From Mycogone perniciosa (lineage: Eukaryota; Ascomycota; Sordariomycetes; Hypocreales; Hypocreaceae), in NCBI GenBank assembly GCA_025331125.1, contig JAOALB010000053.1:186001-250000 (forward strand): a DNA stretch of 64,000 nucleotides, given 5' to 3'. A model generated the notes under the pieces. The model was not told where the DNA came from, did not search any database, and saw only the letters and a list, made by a program, of their open reading frames with translations. A program made the position numbers and the translations under genes. This document shows, one piece after another, positions 1 through 9,346 of this stretch (position 1 is its first letter; each line of letters starts with the position of its first letter).

Positions 1-693
1 CCGATCCACCTCCGTTTAAACACATGCAAGTTCAACTTACCAGGGACATAAATGGCCAAAATCGCATAAAGAATAATCTTCTCCAGAGGATGATTGCTGC
101 TCGCCGGCTCCGTCGCAAGATATATAAGTGAACACTCGCTCAAGATGCCCACGGGGTAGAGCACGAAAAAGGTGTTGTACCGCAACCAGGTCAACAGACG
201 AGGCTGCGAGCCGGACAGCGTCAAGGCGAAGTACGAGTATCGGATCACCTCGGTGATGGACCAGGCGATCAGCATGGACGAGTACGTGGGGAACCGGGAG
301 AGGAACGGGTACGGGTGGACGATGCCCCAGACGAGGAGCAGGCGGGAGGAGACCTGCATGATGGTGGTGATGAAGGGAGCGCGCACGATGCCTTGAATAT
401 GTCAGCTGCTTTCGTCTATTATTTATTTACGGGAGATACAGAGGCAGAGGGCAGAGAGCAGTACCGAATAGGGAGTGCAGAATCTCAATGGCGGCCATGG
501 TTTGCGTCCATTTCGTCCACTCGCCTACGCCAAACCAAACAAGTTGTGGTCCCTGTGAGGCCAACAAAGAGACGGTTCGGCCAAGAACGACGCTCCAGGC
601 GACAGCCGAGGCGAAGTTGTAGAAGATGAGATAGGCTGTCTTGAGTGGCGAGGGCTGCCGCTGGGGCTTGGGGGCTTTTGCGCTGTCTGCCAT
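1..693 (-). CDS. phs1: Very-long-chain (3R)-3-hydroxyacyl-CoA dehydratase PHS1 (partial, runs off left edge)
   Basis: ER membrane enzyme of the fatty-acid elongase cycle; it dehydrates 3-hydroxyacyl-CoA to trans-2-enoyl-CoA for sphingolipid and very-long-chain lipid synthesis. Exon 1 is 693-465, the intron 464-392 (GTACTG..CAAG, branch CTGAC), and exon 2 391-41; a GTAAGT donor at 40 shows that the gene continues beyond the window. About 193 residues are visible. The PTPLA/HACD family is recognised from the RAPFITTMMQ block and the WSITEVIRYS segment. The YPVGILSE motif (Tyr155, Glu162) matches the family's catalytic Tyr/Glu pair by its spacing. Several hydrophobic spans fit a multi-pass protein. 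The ATG at 693 opens MADSAKAPKPQ, a usual short cytosolic N-terminus. The C-terminal part lies outside the window. Confidence 0.93.
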
Positions 694-1131
694 GGCTGAT
701 TGAGGGCCTGGGAGCTCTCCTCTCGAAGGTGGGAGGACAATGTGTAGATGTAGACGATATGTTGAGGAATGGCGCTTTGTTGGTGATGCGAAGGGTGGCG
801 GTTGAATTTAGCGGCATTGGAAGGGTCCGTCCCACTGTGGGGACAGGAGGCCGCAGGTTCAGGGGTCTCTTTATCCGCTGAGACGTCTTCAGTCCTTGAC
901 AGTCAATGAAATAAAGGAATTTGGAACACGTCTTTCATTTCGCATAAAAGGGTTGTGTTTGTTGAATGGTAACCATATTTATAAATAATTGAATCAATCG
1001 GATCGTTGCCCATGCAGTACCGTCTCTACATATCCCAGAATATGCTGATCCAACTCCAATAACCCGAGCCTCCCATTCAGATATATATACATACCTATAT
1101 ATCTATATAAATGCAGTATATATCATCTACC
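694..1131. other. Intergenic: PHS1 promoter and APH-gene 3' end
   Basis: Between two minus-strand genes. The part near 694-900 would be the PHS1 promoter. The part near 1020-1130 is AT-rich with a TATATA run (1081-1120), probably the 3' untranslated region of the kinase gene. No gene seen. Confidence 0.5.
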
Positions 1132-2397
1132 TTAATCTCCCTTGCCATCACTCTTTATTACCAGTAATGACGCTGCACTCTGCTCTCCCCCCTGCGTCTT
1201 GGCCAAACGTATTCCGATCCAGTCCCATACCCCCGTAACAGCCGAGTGAAGCCTCTTATACCAGCTCCCGCAAGTCAAATCGTTTCCCAATCCCTCTATC
1301 GGACTCGGAGCTTCTAAAAAGAGCTCCAGCCTTTGCAGCTCTGAGTCGTCTCTCCCAGCCTCCACAACGCGATCTATCCGCCCATCATCAAACGCAATGC
1401 CCCTCCAGAGCAAAACGCCCAACTTTCGAGATAGCTCAATCTCTTCAAGCCAGGGTCTAGCACCAAAGTCTCTGTGTCGAGAGGAATGAAGAAACCTTTT
1501 CCAAAACAAGCAACGGAGCTCTTGGTGGTCTTCGTAATACTGAAATCCTTGTAGGGAAACGTCGTGACCGAGAACCTCCTCGATGCCGTAGAGACCCATA
1601 CCGAAGGGCAGCCATTCTGCTTCTGCCCAGTCGATGAGGCCGGTTAGATGTCCGGAGCTAGGGTCTACCATAATATTGACTGGAAGCAGGTCTCCATGGG
1701 TAAGACACCATGGCGATCTCTCAATAGAGTCGAGGTGCTGCTGAACTTCTGACACATGCCTGGGCAGGTTTCCTGCTGGTAGACCCTTCAAGAGGTCAAG
1801 GCGCCATCTCAATGAGTTGCCAATCTTCCCCTTTTGAATTCCTTCTAACTCAGCTCCTTCTCCTCCTTGGCACCGTCGCTTGTGGAAGCTGAGAGCGAAG
1901 ACATGAGCTAGATCTTCCACTACTCTTCTCCTAAATGCCCTGCTATCGCCTCCGGATTCGTCCTTCCTCCTCCGAAACTCAGAGAGTGGTATCCCGGGTA
2001 TTATTTCCTGGAGATAGACGTGCAATACCGGAGATCCGATAACTCCATCTTCGTGCTCTGCTAGAATCCCCTGAACGACGCCCATGTACGTAGTCGCCGG
2101 TGCGAATTTTCCAAATATGGCCTTTGCCTCGCTGCATGTATCCATATCTAGTTTGAATGACTCGGGGCGGAATTGCAGTAAATAGCCATCTGAGAGTGTT
2201 AATGTATATGAGCAGTACCCTTGGGGTCTGGATGGCTCCATGTCGATGTGGGGGAATCGCAAGCGCGCATATTTATCGCACTCGTCTCTAGTCCTCCCGT
2301 CGAATCCATTTCTAGTGAAGAACATATCTATATGTCTGTTGGGATCGGGTGAATCCTCCGCCAAGAAGTCGCTGGCTTTGTAGGCTACAGCGGGCAT
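1132..2397 (-). CDS. Aminoglycoside-phosphotransferase-fold (APH) family protein
   Basis: Single-exon gene of 421 residues. The kinase-like APH fold is shown by the Brenner motif HGDLLPVN (His234, catalytic Asp236, Asn241) and the metal-binding IDWAEAEW motif (Asp256). The N-terminal lobe is shorter and less conserved. Fungal genomes carry many such proteins, mostly of unknown substrate; small-molecule or choline-type kinases are possible, and antibiotic resistance should not be assumed. It lies 454 bp downstream of thymine-7-hydroxylase on the same strand, but nothing ties it to thymine salvage except position. The ATG at 2397 is the first in the frame. Family assignment is firm, substrate unknown. 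Confidence 0.85.
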   Translation of the reverse strand: MPAVAYKASDFLAEDSPDPNRHIDMFFTRNGFDGRTRDECDKYARLRFPHIDMEPSRPQGYCSYTLTLSDGYLLQFRPESFKLDMDTCSEAKAIFGKFAPATTYMGVVQGILAEHEDGVIGSPVLHVYLQEIIPGIPLSEFRRRKDESGGDSRAFRRRVVEDLAHVFALSFHKRRCQGGEGAELEGIQKGKIGNSLRWRLDLLKGLPAGNLPRHVSEVQQHLDSIERSPWCLTHGDLLPVNIMVDPSSGHLTGLIDWAEAEWLPFGMGLYGIEEVLGHDVSLQGFQYYEDHQELRCLFWKRFLHSSRHRDFGARPWLEEIELSRKLGVLLWRGIAFDDGRIDRVVEAGRDDSELQRLELFLEAPSPIEGLGNDLTCGSWYKRLHSAVTGVWDWIGIRLAKTQGGEQSAASLLVIKSDGKGD

Positions 2398-2851
2398 CGT
2401 AACAGGATGCTATGATATCAAGCAGTTTGCGACAATCATCCGATTATTCTAGAGTAAGACGGGACGAGAATAGATCACAATACAATAATGGCGGCCTTGA
2501 GATTGCTTGAGTATGAGACTCCGTTTGCTGCGGCGAGCAAGCCCAGCCGTCTACTATGTATCGACTCCTCCAGCTGCTTACGATAGCCATTTCAGGTGCA
2601 TGACAACCCCTCTTCGCACTCGTGGATAAATACGGATTGAGTAGAGGGAGTGCATGAGGCTGTGTCTATCATCAGTTTAGACCGGCTGAACGCCTCACAT
2701 TGCTATTGGCCGCATCAAGTGACGGCGTCACATGCGGACGCCTTTGCAGCTTGTCCAAGCTGTCATATTGGGGCGGTCCCAACTAAGGAAGCCTGCCAAC
2801 GCCTCAATTTCCTTTTGATGTCGTGATGATAAAATATTGAGAACACACCCG
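2398..2851. other. Intergenic: APH-gene promoter and T7H 3' end
   Basis: 454 bp between co-oriented minus-strand genes. It would hold the promoter of the APH gene and the 3' end of thymine hydroxylase. The open frame at 2728-2952 antisense to the last T7H exon has no recognisable content. No gene seen. Confidence 0.45.
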
Positions 2852-4091
2852 TCAGTATGTCGCAGCCAGTCGCTGAACATAATATTCGCCGCAGTTGATG
2901 GCCGCATACTTCTTATCCTGCTCCGTTGCATACGTCCCCGGTAGAGCCTCAATAGTTTGTTTGAGATTGGGATTGCAAAAGTAGCTGGTTGTTCGTGTCA
3001 GCATATCGCCACATTCCCTTGTTATTATTCACTTTGGCCTGGTTCACGTACGCAATACTGTAGCGAGGGGGATACGTCTCCCCGTCTTTGCGGGGCGGCT
3101 CTACCACGCGGTGGATGGTGCTTTTGATGGTGTCGTTGCTCCATCTGGCCAGCAGGTCACCCGCATTTACGACGATGGTCCCGTCGATTGGTGTGGCGTC
3201 GACAAACTGGCCGGTAGGGCTCTTGACTTGCAGGCCTCCTCTGCTGTCTTGGAAAAGTAAGGTGATTGAGCCGTAATCCTGCATGAAGATTGTGAGAAAA
3301 CTCGGCCTAACTGCTGGTCAAATCGTGTAGATATATCACTTACGCTGTGCGCACCAGCTCGTACTTGGCCTGGGTTAATCTTGAATAAATCAGCCTTCAC
3401 CTCGGGGTAATGTAGCAACCTCAAGTTATTATCCCCAGCGTCAACCATGTCATCAAAGTAAGTACCATCCAGCCCCATGCCTGCAGCAATCGCTCTCATG
3501 ACCTCCACGTGCAAGGCCTTGCACTGGTCCCAAAAGCCCTTGACATCGACCTTGAATCCTTCCAGCGTGCCTTGCTCCTTGGGCCATCTATTCGGGTAGT
3601 TCTCGTCATTGTCGCGGCCAATCTCGAGGCTCTCTTTCAAGTCGGGCGCGGCCTTGCGCACCTTTTCCACCTCGGCAAAGTCTTTCAGTTCGCTGACCTT
3701 CTCCCGACCGGGGGAGACGTAACCACGGTTGGCCTCGGGTGTGGTCCATTCCAGAGCCAGTTTGTCCTGAAGGGGCTGTGCGAAGAAATTGGCCGACATG
3801 GCAAAGACCTGCTTGAGCGTCTCGCGCGAGATTGGGTGGTTCTTGAGGTAGATGAAGCCGGCGTTTTGAAAGCCGCTCAGGATGGCCTTGGCCGTCTCCT
3901 GGCGGGTTGAGGCGTCGCCATGGAGGAATTTGGCGAAGTCAATGAGCTAATGAGAGATCAATTATCAAGTCAACATCGGAGAGGATGTAAATATGCTGTA
4001 GTTGGTTTTTTGAAATTGTAGAAAGCTGGTAGAAGCATCGACTCACTGGAATGACGAGACCCTCCTTGCTCACAGCAGCATTAGTGGTCAT
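2852..4091 (-). CDS. T7H: Thymine 7-hydroxylase (thymine dioxygenase), Fe(II)/2-oxoglutarate oxygenase
   Basis: Exons 4091-4047, 3946-3344, 3278-3052 and 2984-2852 give 335 residues with all phases consistent. The enzyme oxidises the thymine 5-methyl group stepwise to hydroxymethyl-, formyl- and carboxyuracil, using Fe(II), 2-oxoglutarate and O2. The DIOX_N region starts at LIDFAKFLHGD. The metal triad is His215 and Asp217 (AGAHSDYGSITLLFQD) plus His272 (STIHRVVEPP); Arg288 and Ser290 (PPRYSIAY) hold 2-oxoglutarate. As I recall the Neurospora crassa thymine hydroxylase, similarity runs along the whole length, including TTPEANRGY and the C-terminal YLVQRLAATY-type end (here YYVQRLAATY). The last intron uses donor GTACGT at 3051; reading through it would replace the conserved CNPNLK..AATY end with an unrelated tail. 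It is divergent from the isoorotate decarboxylase gene, which supports the specific substrate. Confidence 0.88.
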
Positions 4092-4911
4092 TTTGCATAA
4101 AAATCCTTTGGCTTCACAGAAAATCCTCCGTACTGCACGGTAGGGCTTCACACGATATCAGTGCTTGGTGGGAAGAGGTATCTCAGGTTGACGTATCATT
4201 AGGGCTTCATATACTCCATGAATGAAACAGTGTTTGGAACAGGGCTGCCACCACATCCAACCACGAGCCGCTGTTCTCCCTTCACATAGCCAACTGATAC
4301 GAGTAGAGGGGGGCTGGACTGGAAAATACCGTTCCTTCGCGTCCAGTACATGCCCGCCTTAAAGACCGAAGAGCTCATAGCTTCATCCTTTCGGGTGAGC
4401 GCCTATTGAGCCCCCGCGGCGCGGCGCAAATGGACGGCAGCTAAGCTCCCAGGTGGGGTGTATGGATCTGACGCCCTCCATTTGTGCGATTCTGAGTGGT
4501 TGCTAGTTGCAACAAGTGATGATATCAAGGCGGAGGAATAAATGAAGCCGTGCGGGGCTTTGATCTCAGGTGCCACTTCTGCCCCTCCCCTTTTTTGAGT
4601 CGCCAATGGTTTGTGTGTAAGGGAGCTCATGTCGCAGAATATGCTGCATAAAGCCAAGTAACCCAGAGCCCAATTGTGGTAGTATTCACTCTCGCTCATC
4701 TCCGGCGGGGTTGTAATACAGTCGGTTGTGCTTCGTAAACGGAGTGAAATTGTGCTGCTGTCCCCGCTTTGGTTGCCATCGTCATAGAGGCTTCCTAATT
4801 TTCATCCTGGAGATAGAAACTGCGGGACGCAACACCTTGTTTGCTCTTCATTTCTGTCCTGTTCCAGTCCTATATCCATCATATCCAAGTGCCGCTTCCA
4901 CCATCGTCACC
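4092..4911. promoter_or_regulatory. Shared divergent promoter region of T7H and isoorotate decarboxylase
   Basis: 820 bp between the two start codons, with no other supported gene; the frames at 4403-4699 show no known domain. One plus-strand HGATAR site (AGATAG, 4811-4816) lies about 100 bp before the decarboxylase ATG, so direct GATA-factor control is possible but weakly supported. A common regulator for both genes is inferred from the head-to-head layout. Confidence 0.5.
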
Positions 4912-6048
4912 ATGTCTATCTCCAAGATGAGCGTTGTGGACATCCACACGCACATGTATCCGCCAGCGTATGTTAAGATACTCGAATCTCGCTCCACCAT
5001 TCCCCTAGTTCGCACGTTCCCTCAGGCACCAGACCCGCGCTTGATCCTCCTCGAGGCTGAACTCAAGTCACTCGAGGAGGCCATCAAGGATCCGACAGCG
5101 AAGCCTCCTGGTCGTCCGCTCACCTCCCACTATTCGTCGCTTGTCCAGAAAATCCATTTCATGGATACCCACGGCATTGACATCTCCGTCATTTCCCTAG
5201 CGAACCCGTGGCTCGACTTCCTCGACGCCTCTGAGTCGGGCAAGATTGGCGAGTCCGTTAACGAAGAGTTCTCACGAATGTGCGATGAACACCCCGGGCG
5301 TCTCTTCTTCTTCGCGGCGTTGCCTCTGACGGCGCCGCTCGAGACCATCCTTGCATCCATCTCACATGCCAAGAGCCTCAAGTACTGCAGAGGAGTCATA
5401 CTGGGTACATCTGGTCTGGGGAAGGGGCTTGATGATCCCGATTTGCTGCCTATTTTTGAGGCACTGGCAGCAGCGCGTCTTACAATTTTCCTACACCCAC
5501 ATTATGGGCTGCCAAACGATGTGTGGGGTCCACGAGCCAGTGCCGAGTACGGCCATGTACTCCCTCTCGCTCTTGGGTTCCCAATGGAGACGACCATTGC
5601 AGTGACGCGGATGTACCTCTCAGGTGTTTTTGACAAGGTACCGGATCTGCGCATGATTCTAGCTCATAGTGGAGGCACTCTCCCCTTCCTAGCCGGTAGG
5701 ATTGAGAGCTGCATTCTTCATGACGGGTATCTTGTCGGGGAAGGCAAGGTTGGAAAGGGCCGGCGGTCAATTTGGGATGTTTTGAAGGAGCAAGTCTACC
5801 TGGATGCAGTCATATACTCTGAGGTCGGATTGAAGGCGGCTATCGATGCCAGTGGAGCTGATAGGCTCATGTTTGGTACCGACCATCCTTTTTTCCCACC
5901 CCTTACCACCGACGAGCAGGGTGAGTGGGAAAGTGTGAGCATGAATGCCGATGCAGTCACCAAGGCTGTTGGCGAAGGCTCAGCAGAAGCTAAAGCCATC
6001 ATGGGAGCCAACGCCATAAGCATCCTGAGGCTCAACGAGAATTCGTGA
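4912..6048 (+). CDS. Isoorotate (5-carboxyuracil) decarboxylase-type amidohydrolase
   Basis: Single exon, 378 residues, of the ACMSD-like amidohydrolase-2 family. The reaction inferred is isoorotate to uracil plus CO2, the last step of thymine salvage. Metal and catalytic residues are visible: the DIHTHMYPP motif (His12, His14), LHPHYGLP, LAHSGGTLPFLAGR and GTDHPFFPP. The long stretch of family-specific sequence (VRTFPQ, SLANPWLDFLD, LKYCRGVILGTSGLGKGLDDP, FPMETTIAV) is what I recall from the structurally studied fungal isoorotate decarboxylases. The frame is open from 4726, but the ATG at 4912 (CACCATGTC context) starts just before the strand carrying the HxH motif, as in the family; the upstream ATG would add 62 unlikely residues. 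Alternative: another ACMSD-like decarboxylase, for example of a salicylate. The neighbour T7H argues for isoorotate. Confidence 0.85.
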   Translation: MSISKMSVVDIHTHMYPPAYVKILESRSTIPLVRTFPQAPDPRLILLEAELKSLEEAIKDPTAKPPGRPLTSHYSSLVQKIHFMDTHGIDISVISLANPWLDFLDASESGKIGESVNEEFSRMCDEHPGRLFFFAALPLTAPLETILASISHAKSLKYCRGVILGTSGLGKGLDDPDLLPIFEALAAARLTIFLHPHYGLPNDVWGPRASAEYGHVLPLALGFPMETTIAVTRMYLSGVFDKVPDLRMILAHSGGTLPFLAGRIESCILHDGYLVGEGKVGKGRRSIWDVLKEQVYLDAVIYSEVGLKAAIDASGADRLMFGTDHPFFPPLTTDEQGEWESVSMNADAVTKAVGEGSAEAKAIMGANAISILRLNENS

Positions 6049-6170
6049 GGGGCAAGGTGGTAGTGGTTGACGTAGTCCCATGACATAACAGGTATCCGAA
6101 GAAAATTCTTGGAGGATTTGATAATCTCCTGAAAGTGTGAATGAAACAGATAATCCCTGTGCCGGTACCG

Positions 6171-7001
6171 CTAAATAGCCGTTGCTTCTCGTTGGAACTT
6201 CATTTCCGCTTCATGAATCCTCCGCCGTGCCTCTTGTACGCCCCTCTCAGCCTCTTGGAGCTGTTCCGTATTCGTGATGTCTTGCTTCTGTAGATTTCTC
6301 ACCGCTTGTACAGCGCGCAGCTTGTCGCATACCAGTTCCCAGTACATCTTCTTGACTGTTCCAAGATCTGCAACATAGTCTCCAGGCACAATGACGGTAC
6401 CGTTTGCGGGTCCTGAGGGTTTTCCAACGGCACCCGTAGCTTTCATAGACTCCTTGACCTGCTTCCTTCTCGCCTTCTCTTCTTTCTTCTCCTTCAGTCG
6501 TCGCCTAGCTTCTGCCAAATCTTCCATCTCTTGTGCTGCCTCAGCTTGCCGTCTTCTCTCTTCTTCGTGCATTCGTTGCTCCTCAGCTAACCGCGCTCTC
6601 TCATTCTCCATCATCTCCCTATTCTTCTGGTCTTGCTGCTGTCTCTGTTGTTTATGTGCATTTTCACGGGCTTCAAGGTCATCTGCGAATTTCTTGTGCT
6701 CCTTGTCCATCGCTTCACGCTCTTGCTTGCGCAACAGCTTAGCCTTGAGGGACTGGTCATAAGCCGCCCGAGCATTGGGATCGGACAAGACATCTCTTGC
6801 TCGTTCGAAAAGCTCCCACTTCGAGGCATCGAAATTATCACCAGCCTTATCGGGGTGGTACTTTAATGACCGTTTTCGCCAGGCACGATGAATGTCTTCT
6901 TTGGGTGTGAGAGCGTCTACGCCAAGGAGCTCATAGAGGTCGACATCTTGGTCTGCATACTCGTTTGCTAACCGCAAAAGATCCGCTTTGTCGTCACTCA
7001 T
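6171..7001 (-). CDS. J-domain protein, DNAJC17/Cwf23-like
   Basis: Single exon, 276 residues. The N-terminal J domain spans about residues 20-90 (DLYELLGVDALTPKEDIHRA) with the HPD signature in LKYHPDKAGDN, which stimulates Hsp70 ATPase. Residues of about 95-195 are a long charged helix (KLLRKQEREAMDKEHKKF, then E/R/K/Q-rich), probably a coiled coil, followed by a conserved-looking C-terminal segment. This order fits spliceosome-linked Cwf23/DNAJC17. Larger members carry an RRM at the C-terminus, which I cannot identify here, so the subfamily is inferred. It converges with the amidohydrolase gene, leaving 122 bp between the stop codons. Confidence 0.82.
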   Translation of the reverse strand: MSDDKADLLRLANEYADQDVDLYELLGVDALTPKEDIHRAWRKRSLKYHPDKAGDNFDASKWELFERARDVLSDPNARAAYDQSLKAKLLRKQEREAMDKEHKKFADDLEARENAHKQQRQQQDQKNREMMENERARLAEEQRMHEEERRRQAEAAQEMEDLAEARRRLKEKKEEKARRKQVKESMKATGAVGKPSGPANGTVIVPGDYVADLGTVKKMYWELVCDKLRAVQAVRNLQKQDITNTEQLQEAERGVQEARRRIHEAEMKFQREATAI

Positions 7002-7546
7002 ATTGGCCGATTAGTTTTTGTCTTAGAATCTGAAGACTTCGTCTGTGGGTGTGGAATGACGGGTTGCCGTTAAGATGTGTACAAAGGGAAAGATTTTCAA
7101 AGATAAAATCTCTAGCCTTGGAATAGTCTAATAGAGCCGAAATCCTTTCTTAAGTCTGTAATTAGAGAGGAACGTGAACCTTGAGATGAACTAAATGGGT
7201 CGGTAAGAAGTTGTTGCGTGAGATGGGGTTAAGATTCCAAATTTCATCAAGGGGCTGAAGAGAGGCAGTCGCGAAGGCGCGACTGGTGCTTGGAACGGTA
7301 TCACGTGATCACGAGGAGGACAAGGTTCAGAGGCTCAGAGAGAGACTTCAACATTCAATCAACAAGACAGACTGCAATTTTGCTAAATGCTTGTATTAAA
7401 AGTCTTCAAAAATATAATTAGCACCTCATTCATCATTCGATGATTCATTACGGAGTACTCGTTTTTGTGTTGATAAGCTTCATCCGATACAAATGCTGAG
7501 TCGCAGCAACTGTCTGTCTGCTCAACATCTCAGTTTCTTTGTGCTT
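7002..7546. other. Intergenic: J-protein promoter; downstream of DUF2235 gene
   Basis: AT-rich region between co-oriented minus-strand genes. One TTACGGAGTACTCG repeat copy lies near 7449-7462. No gene, tRNA or clear control element seen. Confidence 0.4.
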
Positions 7547-9346
7547 TTAAGCCAGGGATAGTCTTCCCACGCCATGCGATGTCTCTCGTCTGGCAAAATC
7601 GTACACGTTTGGTTTTCCTGCAGACCGGCTGAGAAGATACCTTTCGTAGGGGCCCAAGGGTTCCTCGACCAGGATCCTCTGCTTTGGGTCGGTTGGCGCA
7701 GATTTCTCTTTCCCTGCGTATTCTCAAATCCACCTGAATCTCGGCGGTTTCACTGTCACTTCATCTCCTGTACCCTGCCACCAACTCGGATTGAGAGGGA
7801 TGGGGTCCTCAAACGTTGCATCCGTGCGTTTCGGTTGCCAATTATCTACGAGGGCCGGGCAGGTCCAGGCGGCCTTGTCGTTTAGACCAAGACCTTCACA
7901 GGCAAGCCGGACTCTCACGGAAGAGTGAATCCGTTCATTCGTGTCTTGGAGGAACTTATCTGTTGGACGATCCGTAACCGGGTTGGTCGCCTTATACAGA
8001 CCCGGAGTCCTGGTCTCAGATCCTGCGACCCAGTACAAGAGGCTGGAAGTACTTTGAATGGCCCCGAGGGACCATGGTCGCAATGGCTGGTTGTCGGTAT
8101 AAATAGGATCGACCGCCCACTTCGGACTCTTCTTCTTTGGAAGAGCCTCCTCATAGTAACTCACAGACTGCTGCACAACGCGGTCAAGACAGGATAAGTC
8201 GAATTCAACTCCGACAGAGGCCATTTGATCCATCATCCCTGAGGTAGGTATTAGTATTGGACACAAACTAAACTCACGTGGCGGCAGCTGTGATATTTAC
8301 TTACAAGCAAGGGTGGAATTCGCAACTGTTTGATCATCCCAACCGCCGCCGCAGTTTCCATGGTTTCCGGGGAACCAGACCTGCCTAAGGTCTGTTGTCA
8401 TTTTATTCTGCGGGAGTCGCTCCCATACAGCAGGGCCAAACGGTGCGCGGTTCTCATCCAAAGCAAGCGCCTGAAACGCATGCTCAATCCGATCGGACAG
8501 CGAGGTGTCATGCCATTTATATGTGCTAAGGCTGTTAGCTTCCCGCAGAGGCAGATGAGATCCGAGAGGGAGACTTATTCGTCATTCGAGGGATGAAGGC
8601 CTATTTTATCAAGCCATGAAACCTTGGGGATTCCAAGAGAGCCGACAGTGTCCCAAACACAGACGGCTTTGACCTTGATCAATTCGCCGTTGGCATGTTT
8701 CACGCGTGTGTAGCCCAGGCTCTCAAGTCTAGCTCGATATTCGGCTGCCGCGTTTGGGCCTTTGGGCTTATTTGGGAAGGGATTATTCGGGAAAGGATCA
8801 TCATAGTCGGCAGTTGTCCAGTTCTCCATGTCCTTGAAAATGGGATAGAAGTGTTCCAGTCCTTCTCGAGTGAGCAGGCCTAAACTGGTGACCATGCCGG
8901 CGACGGATCGAACCGTGAAAGCGCCACGAGAAAAGCCAACGAGGTACATCTCATCTCCATCAATGTGGTTGGAACAAAGATATGAATACGCTTCACGAAT
9001 TCGCTGAAAGATTGTCAACCTCTGCTCAGGGAGGGAGAGGGGGGGACCACCACCACACTCTTACCTCAGAAAGACCCAGACCGAATGCACCACCAGTGAC
9101 TTCATCGACAACGTTGCTACCAGTTCCTACGCCCGCCCAATATGAGATGATCTGATATGTACCGTCACTGCATCGCCTCTTGAAGCATCGGCTTATACGG
9201 GTCACGTTTGAGGGCACTTGGAGGGTTGCCTGGGGATGTAGCAGGCTCGGCTCCTGGTATCCATTATCACTGTTCATCCAAGTCCCATCGCAGCAGAGTA
9301 TGAGTCGCTTGCCGGCGGGCCTGCCGCCATTGGTAGGGTTGGCCAT
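7547..9346 (-). pseudogene. DUF2235 (Tle1-like) alpha/beta hydrolase gene with an atypical intron and an in-frame stop
   Basis: Exons: 9346-9065, 9003-8579, 8522-8305, 8238-7724. The family is clear: ILCCDGTWMNS at the N-terminus, SYWAGVGTGS, the nucleophile elbow VGFSRGAFTVR (Gly-x-Ser-x-Gly), AVCVWDTVGSLG, FQALALDENRAPF and RQVWFPGNHGNCGGGW. Two features are abnormal. The second intron has no usable GT donor: the reading frame is kept only by an intron starting ATAAGT at 8578. In addition, TGA at 7726-7724 is followed in the same frame by 58 more sense codons that look like the normal tail (VEEPLGPYERYLLS..GKPNVYDFA) and end at TAA 7549-7547. If the TGA is a true end, the protein is about 479 residues. 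Both oddities are consistent with G-to-A changes in a decaying gene, but a rare AT-AC intron and a genuine shorter protein cannot be excluded. Substrate unknown; the bacterial relatives are phospholipases. Confidence is for the family. Confidence 0.8.
8523..8578 (-). other. Non-canonical intron, candidate AT-AC (ATAAGT..AC) or mutated GT donor
   Basis: 56 bp inside the DUF2235 gene. It starts ATAAGT, holds a good branch site (GCTAAC near 8540-8535) and a TTAG at 8529-8526, and ends AC at 8524-8523. Splicing AT..AC gives the junction Asn-Asp-Glu-Tyr-Lys-Trp, the form I expect in the family. Using the TTAG acceptor also keeps the frame and gives Asp-Asp-Thr-Tyr. No GT donor nearby is in a usable phase before the TAA stop. 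Confidence 0.5.

Noticed and set aside
2398..4091. Idea that the APH-fold protein is a third enzyme of thymine salvage
   Set aside because: Only proximity supports it; the family is very large and no nucleoside-kinase signature is visible.
4726..4911. In-frame N-terminal extension of the isoorotate decarboxylase (62 residues)
   Set aside because: Cys- and aromatic-rich, not like any targeting signal; the family begins just before the DIHTH motif at the ATG 4912.
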